Source of the DNA: Candidatus Omnitrophota bacterium
GTDB lineage: Bacteria > Omnitrophota > Gorgyraeia > Zapsychrales > Zapsychraceae
Direction of reading: 5' to 3'
NCBI GenBank assembly: GCA_018062515.1
Contig: JAGOSC010000027.1
Location: 1-37,280 of the forward strand
DNA: 37,280 bases
The translations under genes were made by a program, and so were the position numbers. Within the stretch, counting starts at the first letter, position 1, and every line of letters begins with the position of its first letter. Positions 31,651-37,280 of this stretch are shown one piece after another. The notes below the pieces were generated by a model. That model searched no databases, was not told where the DNA came from, and worked only from the letters and a program-made list of their open reading frames with translations.

Positions 31651-32985
31651 CTAGGTGGCAAATTTGACCCGTCCGCGGCCATCACAATAAGGGCATTTCT
31701 TAAAAGAAATGGACTCAATGGTTTTACCCGTTCTGGCTCGCGTCATTTCGACCAATCCTAAGGGTGATATTTTATAAACTTCCGTTTTAGCATGATCATG
31801 CGACAAAGCTTCTTGTAAAGCATCAATGACTTTACGTTTATGTTCTTCTTTGACCATGTCAATAAAGTCGATGACAATAATCCCGCCTAAGTCTCGTAAC
31901 CGAAGCTGTCGGGCAATTTCGGGAATGACTTCCATATTGACCATGAAAGCGGCTTCACCTGGTGTGGCCTTCGTTTTAAATTTACCGCTGTTGACATCAA
32001 CAACGATAAGACCTTCTGTTGGTTCAATGACAATATACGCGCCCGATTTGACATAAACGTCGGTATCATAAATTTTATTGAGTTCTTTGGATACATTTTT
32101 GGCATCAAACAAAGGAACCGTTCCCTTATAATGCTGGATTTTATCAACCATTGTGCGGCCGATGAGGGTTTGCACAAATTTTCTGATGCGCTGATAATGA
32201 TCTTCGTCGTCGATGATCAGCATGTCCACATTGTCTGTCAAATAATCACGGACAATTTTCCAGGTCAGTTCACCTTCTTCATAAATCAACGCAGGGGCCT
32301 TAACCTCTTCGGATTTTTTATAGATCTTTAGCCAAATGCTATACAAAAACTTAGCATCGCGAATGAGTTCTCGTTTATCTTGTTTTTTGGATGCAGTTCG
32401 AATGATAAAGCCGCCGGTTTTAGCAAAAGCGAATCCCTTAATGACTTCTCGTAAACGCTGGCGTTCTTCAGTTTCATCAATTTTCTTTGACACACCGGTT
32501 TGATAATCAAACGGCATGTAAACCACAAAACGGCCCGGCAAAGTGATATGAGTCGTTAAGCGAGCACCTTTTTCACCAAAAGGTTCTTTAACAACCTGAA
32601 CCAAAATTTCCTGTCCGATTTTTAATGGGATTTCTTTGGCTTTATGCTGATATCTCGTCGCTGGTTTTATTGTTTTGACGGTCTCCACTTTTTTAGGACG
32701 GCGGAGAATTTTCTCGATGAGATTACGCGGCTCTAATTCTTGACCTTCTTCAATACGCGGACTAACGACATCTGTTAGATACAGAAAACCATTACGTTCC
32801 TGCCCGATGTTAACGAACGCGGCGTTTATGGATGGGAGTATTGATTCTACTCTGCCTTTGTAAATATTTCCAAGGAGGGATTGATAGCGGTCGACTTCAA
32901 TATGAAAATCATCAACATGGCCGTTCTCTATGATAGCAACTAATCGCTCGCCCCTTTGTGTCTGAATAAGTATTTCTCGTGACAA
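31651..32985 (-). CDS. rng: Ribonuclease G/E family endoribonuclease
   Basis: RNase E/G enzymes cut single-stranded RNA and process 16S 5' ends and mRNAs. The 444-residue protein starts with an S1 domain (LGNIYKGRVESILPSINAAF, FLYLTDV) containing an insertion, then the RNase H-like and DNase I-like catalytic regions (GLIVVDVNSGKF, LGGIIVIDFIDM with the metal-binding aspartates) and ends with the zinc-link CPYCDGRGRV. It lacks the long C-terminal degradosome scaffold of E. coli RNase E, so it is RNase G-like. The start is TTG at 32985, with an in-frame TAA only 2 codons upstream. rng upstream of rplU is a common order. Confidence 0.94.
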   Translation of the reverse strand: MSREILIQTQRGERLVAIIENGHVDDFHIEVDRYQSLLGNIYKGRVESILPSINAAFVNIGQERNGFLYLTDVVSPRIEEGQELEPRNLIEKILRRPKKVETVKTIKPATRYQHKAKEIPLKIGQEILVQVVKEPFGEKGARLTTHITLPGRFVVYMPFDYQTGVSKKIDETEERQRLREVIKGFAFAKTGGFIIRTASKKQDKRELIRDAKFLYSIWLKIYKKSEEVKAPALIYEEGELTWKIVRDYLTDNVDMLIIDDEDHYQRIRKFVQTLIGRTMVDKIQHYKGTVPLFDAKNVSKELNKIYDTDVYVKSGAYIVIEPTEGLIVVDVNSGKFKTKATPGEAAFMVNMEVIPEIARQLRLRDLGGIIVIDFIDMVKEEHKRKVIDALQEALSHDHAKTEVYKISPLGLVEMTRARTGKTIESISFKKCPYCDGRGRVKFAT

Positions 32986-33097
32986 TGTTTAGCCTGAAAT
33001 CCTTTCTTCATGAATAAACCTTCACTCGCGCCCAATAAATCTGAATGCAGTTCTTCCTCATGATAAAAATTGGTTAATTCACCTCACGACCTGAACT

Positions 33098-34456
33098 TTA
33101 TTTTTGCGCTATTTCAGGAGTAATAATGTGAGGCGTAATAAATAAAACTAAATCCGATTTAGTGACGCTTGATTCGTTCTTGGTAAAGATTAATCCTAAA
33201 AGCGGAATATCTCCAAGAATCGGCGTCTTTTTCTTTGTTTCCGTCGTCTGATCAGTAATAAGACCAGCGATAACCAAAGTATCACCATCTTTGATCATAA
33301 CTTTTGTTTTAGTAGATTCATTACTTAGTCTCGGTAAAGTCGTATTTTCAACCGTAACAAAGTCCAGAATCGCTGTGATCTTTGGCTGTACTTCTAACGT
33401 AATGTATCCGGCATTATTGACATGCGGCGTAACATCAAAAATAATACCGATATCTTTATACTCCCAGCCTGATACTTGAAGACGAGCTTGCTCTTCATTA
33501 TACGTATAAGAAGGAATCGGATATTGACTTCCAACCACAATTTGTGCCGGTTGATTATCCAAGGTCACAATTCGCGGATTCTGTAATATATCAGTATCGC
33601 TGCGAGTTTTCAAGAGTTCAAATACAGCCTGCACTTGGCTGAAATTTAAGGTTCCGTACTGGAATTCTGTATTAGCATTACCTTCCGTCGTGTCTGGGCC
33701 TGGGAATGGTTCGCCGGCAAAACGGCTGGATGTACCGTCATTATCAAACGGCCAGGTAATTGGTATTTGCGATCCGCCTGCTGAGGCTTGCGTGATCCAA
33801 TCGACACCTAAATTCTCCGCATCCGTAAAGTTAGTTTCAACTATTTTTGCTTCAATCAGAACTTGCTCAGTTGTTCGGTCTAGTTCTAGAATAACGGTCG
33901 ACATAGTTTCGATCTGTTGCGGTGTATCGGTAATAATAATGGTATTAGTCCGTTCATCGAAATTAATACTTCCGCGTTCAGATTTCATTTTTTCGACTGA
34001 TTCAATTATTTCTGAGGCTTTTCCGAAATTGATAATATGCGTTTTCGTGTCTAAAGGCGTTTGTTCAGATAAAAGCATTTGATCTTCTCGACGCTGTTTC
34101 ATATTCGCCACGGTTGTTACGACAACAATATTACCTTTTTGTTCATAAGCAAAACCATATGTCTGGACAATAACATCCAAGGCTTGCTTCCAAGGAACAT
34201 CATTCAACTGAATCGTGACAACTCCTTGAACTTCAGGACTGGCCACAATGTTGACCCCGCTTTTGAACGACAAAATCTTAAAAACATTTCTGATATCAGC
34301 ATCGCGAAAATCGAAACTGACATTTCCGCTTTCCGTCATTGAAACAGAATCCGGCGCTATTGTCTGTACACCTTCATCGTCAGGACTGGATTGAGCATAT
34401 CCAGCCGTGACAAAATACAACAACGTCACCACGGCTATCATTGATTGTTTTAACAT
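33098..34456 (-). CDS. pilQ: Type IV pilus secretin PilQ (short form)
   Basis: PilQ is the outer-membrane ring through which the pilus leaves. The 452-residue protein has a Sec signal peptide (cleavage likely after GYA, residue 21), a secretin/TonB short N-terminal domain (about 48-115: FDFRDADIRNVFKILSFKSG), an N1 domain (about 135-190), and the secretin beta domain from VLIEAKIVETNFTDAENLGV to PILGDIPLLGLIF and DLVLFITPHII. It lacks the N-terminal AMIN domains of long PilQs. It starts 1 nt after pilP. rng follows after a 112-nt gap with no gene that I can support. Confidence 0.94.
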   Translation of the reverse strand: MLKQSMIAVVTLLYFVTAGYAQSSPDDEGVQTIAPDSVSMTESGNVSFDFRDADIRNVFKILSFKSGVNIVASPEVQGVVTIQLNDVPWKQALDVIVQTYGFAYEQKGNIVVVTTVANMKQRREDQMLLSEQTPLDTKTHIINFGKASEIIESVEKMKSERGSINFDERTNTIIITDTPQQIETMSTVILELDRTTEQVLIEAKIVETNFTDAENLGVDWITQASAGGSQIPITWPFDNDGTSSRFAGEPFPGPDTTEGNANTEFQYGTLNFSQVQAVFELLKTRSDTDILQNPRIVTLDNQPAQIVVGSQYPIPSYTYNEEQARLQVSGWEYKDIGIIFDVTPHVNNAGYITLEVQPKITAILDFVTVENTTLPRLSNESTKTKVMIKDGDTLVIAGLITDQTTETKKKTPILGDIPLLGLIFTKNESSVTKSDLVLFITPHIITPEIAQK

Positions 34457-34457
34457 T

Positions 34458-34844
34458 TTATTCCTCCTTTTTGATCTTTAACTTATATATTTGTTGATCT
34501 TTTTTTAAAAGCACCCAATCTTCGGTAATTTCCGTGACGACAAATTGAGAAATCGTATCATTAACTTTGACGATCGAACCGTTGATCATTGCAATATTCC
34601 CTGATCCGCCCGACATAATTCCTTCCAAGGTTAAATCGGAAACCACCAGTTCTGATTCGTAATTATTAACCGTTCCGGACGAACTGATCAATTTCCAGAA
34701 CGGATCTCGTCGACCATTGTCCTTGTAGACAAATGGCGTTGATTCCTCAGCTGCGCCGGATTCGCATACACCAAAAGAACTTATCACAAGCACGATGGCG
34801 CAAAATTTTACTGAATTCATTTTAATTTGCCTTTTCATAGACAA
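34458..34844 (-). CDS. pilP: Type IV pilus inner-membrane protein PilP-like
   Basis: PilP links the PilN-PilO inner-membrane platform to the secretin N-terminal region in the periplasm. The 128-residue protein has a hydrophobic N-terminal segment (FCAIVLVISSFGVC), then the PilP pattern RRDPFW and LTLEGIMSGG near the middle, and a beta-rich C-terminus. The cysteine after the hydrophobic part does not fit a lipobox well. The ATG at 34844 overlaps pilO by 23 nt; ATGs at 34838 and 34820 are alternatives, the last directly after the pilO stop with its own AAGG. Position between pilO and pilQ supports the call. Confidence 0.82.
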   Translation of the reverse strand: MSMKRQIKMNSVKFCAIVLVISSFGVCESGAAEESTPFVYKDNGRRDPFWKLISSSGTVNNYESELVVSDLTLEGIMSGGSGNIAMINGSIVKVNDTISQFVVTEITEDWVLLKKDQQIYKLKIKKEE

Positions 34845-35421
34845 TCGCCTCTAGCGTTAACTTGACGGAATGGTCCTTGGCGCCAGCCATAGACGCCATC
34901 GTCAATTTTTTCACTCTCAAAAATTTGTCTCCGTTTTCTATGGCGTTAATAAATCTACCGAAATTATGATAACCGGCCTTTGCCTCTACCTCTATAGGTA
35001 ATGAATAGTAGACCCTTTCATTATTCTCGAGAACAATTTCAGAATCAACTGCGTTAGGCATGATTTGATTTATTTTCACACCATTCTTGTTTGCCAACCT
35101 GGAAATATGCTCCAGAATCAAGGGGACATCTTCTTTTGGTTCAACTTTTTTATTTTCTTTCTGAATGCCTTCCTCAAGCTCGACGACATTTTTTTGGTAT
35201 TGATCCAGCTTCGTAATGTCTATCTTAGCTTTAGCAATATCATCGGACAAAATTTTTATCTCCGGATTAATTTTGGTCAATGCGGCTAATTGGGGTCGCA
35301 TAAGAACAAAATAGTCTAAAAGAAAGACGGAAAATAACACGGCGGCAAAAATAATGTATATGGTTTTCTCGTCCATCTTTTCGAATTTTTCCTTAAATTG
35401 TTCTTTCACATTATTTTTCAT
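34822..35421 (-). CDS. pilO: Type IV pilus inner-membrane protein PilO
   Basis: PilO forms a heterodimer with PilN in the inner membrane and aligns the pilus machine. The 199-residue protein has a short cytoplasmic start, one membrane span (YIIFAAVLFSVFLLDYFVLM, about residues 22-41), a periplasmic coiled coil (about 55-105) and a ferredoxin-like domain (RVYYSLPIEVEAKAGYHNFG, FLRVKKLTMAS). The FxxLxxFLxxIE-like FGRFINAIENG is typical of PilO. It overlaps pilN by 11 nt and pilP by up to 23 nt. Confidence 0.9.
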   Translation of the reverse strand: MKNNVKEQFKEKFEKMDEKTIYIIFAAVLFSVFLLDYFVLMRPQLAALTKINPEIKILSDDIAKAKIDITKLDQYQKNVVELEEGIQKENKKVEPKEDVPLILEHISRLANKNGVKINQIMPNAVDSEIVLENNERVYYSLPIEVEAKAGYHNFGRFINAIENGDKFLRVKKLTMASMAGAKDHSVKLTLEAIVYEKAN

Positions 35422-36010
35422 CTTTAGCTTTACCCTTAATTTTCATCGTAATGAGAAAATCCGCTACGTCCATATTACTTTCTGCTCGACGCTGAATAGA
35501 TCCCAGCTCCAATTGATACAGATGATCCAGAAATTTCGGTTGTTTTGTCAAATTAGCTATAAACTTATGAACATTAATCAGCTCATCTTGATTATTGGAG
35601 ATGGCGCTTCCTTCAAGAAATAACATTTCATCGGTCAAAGCAACTTTTGTTAACCAAACCCCGCGCGGTATTTCATCACTGATAATATTGAGCTTTGGCG
35701 ACCACGCAATGACTTCTCCGCCGGTGACATTTATGATGGCGTCACTTTTACTTTTAATCGCCCGCATATTATTAACAACCTTTTCCACTTCTTGCTTCTT
35801 CGGAAGAAGCACGTCCCATTCTTTTTTCAATTGCTTATGCTGATTTAATTTTGATATGTTTGTCATCAGTAAAAAAATATGGGCCATGATTAACAACATA
35901 AATAGTCCGCCGCATGAGCCGATAACCACTTCAATCGGTATATCCATCGGAAGAATTCTCTTCTTCTTTTTTCTTCTTAACTCCGGCGCTATTAAATTAA
36001 TTTCAATCAT
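35411..36010 (-). CDS. pilN: Type IV pilus inner-membrane protein PilN
   Basis: PilN binds cytoplasmic PilM through its N-terminus and pairs with PilO in the periplasm. The 199-residue protein starts MIEINLIAPELRRKKKKR, a variant of the conserved INLLP motif that inserts in the PilM groove. It then has one membrane span (about residues 27-49), a coiled-coil stretch and a ferredoxin-like domain (GVWLTKVALTDEMLFLEGSA). The P of INLLP is displaced (INLIAP). It overlaps pilM by 8 nt and pilO by 11 nt. Confidence 0.91.
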   Translation of the reverse strand: MIEINLIAPELRRKKKKRILPMDIPIEVVIGSCGGLFMLLIMAHIFLLMTNISKLNQHKQLKKEWDVLLPKKQEVEKVVNNMRAIKSKSDAIINVTGGEVIAWSPKLNIISDEIPRGVWLTKVALTDEMLFLEGSAISNNQDELINVHKFIANLTKQPKFLDHLYQLELGSIQRRAESNMDVADFLITMKIKGKAKDEK

Positions 36011-37052
36011 ATTGATAAAGGGCTAACCCTAAGGCAACACCCAGCCTATTAAAGTTTTTACTTAATTCATCTTTATTTATTTTTTCTGAAACAATGACGC
36101 TGTCAAATTGACTCCAACGTCTGATGTTAATATCCAGTTGTTTCGCAATATGATCTGCCAAGCCACTCATCATGGCCGCCCCGCCGGTCAAAACCAATTC
36201 GGTGATTTCATTACTGTTTTCCGTCGAGAAATAATCCAAAGATACTCTCAATTCTTGAATAAGATTTGCGATGGAAGATTCACAAGCACTTTGAACTTCT
36301 TTTTGTTTTTCTCCCGGGTGACATTTAATCTGTTCAGCCTCGTCATAACTGATTGCCAAAGCATTCGCTATTCTTTTTGTCAGGTCACGTCCGCCGATAT
36401 ATATGTCGCGGTTAAATTGCGGGGTCTTCCCCACCATAAGGGTCAAACTGCTGACGGAATCACCCATATCCAAAATGGCGACTACTTTCCCCTCGGTCAA
36501 TGATGAATCAAGTTCACTGCTGGCATTAGCTAAAGCAATCGGATTTATGCCGATAAAATCGGTTGTATAATTGAGGCCGGCAATCATTTTCAGTCTCATC
36601 TCGACGAGTTCTTTTTTTGCAGCGACGGCCATTACTTTCATTTGTTTTGATTTTCCTTGAGAGTCAAGGATATAACAATCGGTATAAATTTGATCTTGGG
36701 TGAATGGGAAATATTTATCCGCCTCAATTGAAAATGAATTTCTAAGATCGTCGATGGACATGCGCGGCATGTCGATAAAACGGATTAAAGTTCCTTTTCC
36801 GTATATGGAAGTAAAAAGATTTTCAGCGGGTGTGGTGGTTTTATTCAAGACCGCTTTTATAGTCTTAGCATAATCTCCGCCAATAACTGGTTGTACCGCC
36901 CAGCCGAGAATTTTATACGAATTTCCTTCTTTACAAATTTCAACCATCTTGCAAGAATTAACACCTATGTCTAACCCGACGGAAGATCCATGTTTAGGCT
37001 TTGGAATAAACCGTTTGATCACTTTAAAATAATTTTGTAATATTTTGCTCAT
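36003..37052 (-). CDS. pilM: Type IV pilus assembly protein PilM (actin-like ATPase)
   Basis: PilM is a cytoplasmic actin/FtsA-fold protein that binds ATP and the PilN N-terminus. The 349-residue protein has the first phosphate loop SVGLDIGVNSCKMVEI (about residue 24), a second AILDMGDSVSSLTLM, the IGGRDLTKRIANAL segment and a C-terminal nucleotide-binding LTGGAAMMSGLADHIAKQL. It is the first gene of the pil operon. No Shine-Dalgarno sequence is evident before the ATG at 37052; a leader of about 100 nt runs from the predicted promoter. Confidence 0.93.
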   Translation of the reverse strand: MSKILQNYFKVIKRFIPKPKHGSSVGLDIGVNSCKMVEICKEGNSYKILGWAVQPVIGGDYAKTIKAVLNKTTTPAENLFTSIYGKGTLIRFIDMPRMSIDDLRNSFSIEADKYFPFTQDQIYTDCYILDSQGKSKQMKVMAVAAKKELVEMRLKMIAGLNYTTDFIGINPIALANASSELDSSLTEGKVVAILDMGDSVSSLTLMVGKTPQFNRDIYIGGRDLTKRIANALAISYDEAEQIKCHPGEKQKEVQSACESSIANLIQELRVSLDYFSTENSNEITELVLTGGAAMMSGLADHIAKQLDINIRRWSQFDSVIVSEKINKDELSKNFNRLGVALGLALYQYD

Positions 37053-37159
37053 AGGTAGCGTTTTTTTGTCGTAGATTTTACAGACTTATTGAAACTTCGG
37101 ATGCGAGAATCAAGCAGGTAACAACAGAAGAGTTTAAGTAAGTCTCGGTACTGCAATAA

Positions 37160-37187
37160 ATTATAGTATTAACATAGGAGCCGTCTA
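37160..37187 (-). promoter_or_regulatory. Candidate promoter of pilMNOPQ
   Basis: On the minus strand a perfect TATAAT (37160-37165) lies 16 nt downstream of TAGACG (37182-37187), which matches four of six bases of the -35 consensus. The -35 box lies in the hairpin at 37177-37210. On the opposite strand TATAGT (37162-37167) could be the -10 box of the divergent gene, so the two promoters may overlap. The 37053-37228 gap holds no gene that I can support. Confidence 0.45.
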
Positions 37188-37210
37188 ATGAGTGAGAATT
37201 AGGCGGCTTC
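37177..37210 (+). promoter_or_regulatory. Stem-loop in the leader of the divergent plus-strand gene
   Basis: The plus-strand RNA forms a 12-bp stem with a 10-nt loop (GGAGCCGUCUAA paired with UUAGGCGGCUUC). Two pairs are G-U on the plus strand but would be A-C mismatches on the minus strand, so the structure fits plus-strand RNA better. It ends 18 nt before the ATG at 37229 and is not followed by a uridine run. It may be a cis-regulatory leader or a weak terminator; its role is unknown. Confidence 0.5.
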
Positions 37211-37228
37211 ATTATTCTGAATTTAGGA

Positions 37229-37280
37229 ATGAAATATTTGAAATATCTAACCTTGATTATTTTCATTGCATTTGTCGCAT
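37229..37280 (+). CDS. Start of a divergent secreted or membrane protein (cut by window edge)
   Basis: Seventeen codons are visible, reading MKYLKYLTLIIFIAFVA. This is a textbook signal peptide start: two lysines, then a hydrophobic core of about 12 residues. AGGA directly precedes the ATG. It is the only gene I can support on the plus strand. If the next residue were cysteine it could be a lipoprotein; the next codon begins with T but is cut off. Function cannot be named. It diverges from pilM, sharing an intergenic region of 176 nt. Confidence 0.6.
   Translation, partial: MKYLKYLTLIIFIAFVA

Noticed and set aside
32986..33097. Possible 17-codon small gene between pilQ and rng
   Set aside because: A short ATG frame exists on the minus strand, preceded by no good ribosome-binding site and with no recognisable product; too short to support.
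37180..37207. Resemblance of the edge hairpin arm GCCGTCTAA to the Neisseria DNA uptake sequence
   Set aside because: Only one near match and it lacks the GAA end. The organism does not resemble Neisseria, so I treat it as coincidence, apart from the broader CCGTCG excess.
37078..37266. A 62-codon minus-strand open frame upstream of pilM
   Set aside because: No recognisable domain, no ribosome-binding site, and it covers the predicted pil promoter, the hairpin and the divergent signal-peptide gene on the other strand.

Overview
This window is a bacterial housekeeping region of low to moderate GC (about 40% by eye). Nearly every gene is on the minus strand, so transcription runs from high to low coordinates. 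The gene order and families (secE-nusG-rplKAJL-rpoBC-rpsLG-fusA-tuf joined to S10 and spc, an obg-proB-proA-nadD block, and a pilMNOPQ block) suggest a diderm, probably uncultivated bacterium. My best guess is the PVC superphylum, possibly Candidatus Omnitrophota. That assignment rests on gene order and protein style, is only moderately supported, and a Deltaproteobacterium-like or Elusimicrobia-like genome cannot be excluded.

Layout in direction of transcription. (1) 37280-33098: a type IV pilus alignment and secretin operon, pilM-N-O-P-Q, with overlapping genes and a promoter near 37160-37187. Diverging from it is the first 17 codons of a plus-strand gene that starts at 37229 with a signal peptide and runs off the window. 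(2) 32985-25289: rng, rplU, obg, proB, proA, nadD, a phosphoglucomutase/phosphomannomutase and plsC, tightly packed. A terminator-like hairpin lies between rng and rplU. rpmA (L27), the usual gene between rplU and obg, is not there. (3) 25163-22363: rpsA (six S1 domains) with its own near-consensus promoter and a good intrinsic terminator, then tyrS. (4) 22294-1: a ribosomal/transcription superoperon opened by a TTGACA-N16-TATACT promoter. It runs tRNA-Thr, rpmG, tRNA-Trp, secE, nusG, rplK, rplA, rplJ, rplL, rpoB, rpoC, rpsL, rpsG, fusA, tuf, rpsJ, rplC, rplD, rplW, rplB, rpsS, rplV, rpsC, rplP, rpmC, rpsQ, rplN, rplX, rplE, rpsZ, rpsH and rplF (cut by the left edge). I found no convincing intrinsic terminator in these 22 kb.

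Functionally the superoperon couples the transcription machinery (RpoB, RpoC, NusG), the secretion channel (SecE) and translation (both elongation factors and most primary-binding ribosomal proteins). The middle block adds ribosome assembly and RNA processing (Obg, RNase G, S1, L21) to proline, NAD, sugar-phosphate and phospholipid synthesis. The pil block encodes the inner-membrane platform and outer-membrane secretin of a type IV pilus, without ATPases or pilins in view.

I found no mobile element, CRISPR array or defence locus, and no clear new system. The points worth a second look are the 59-nt rpoC/rpsL overlap in two frames, the missing L27 gene, an L33 that has lost half of its zinc cysteines, the divergent edge gene with a structured leader, and a strand-biased excess of the hexamer CCGTCG.
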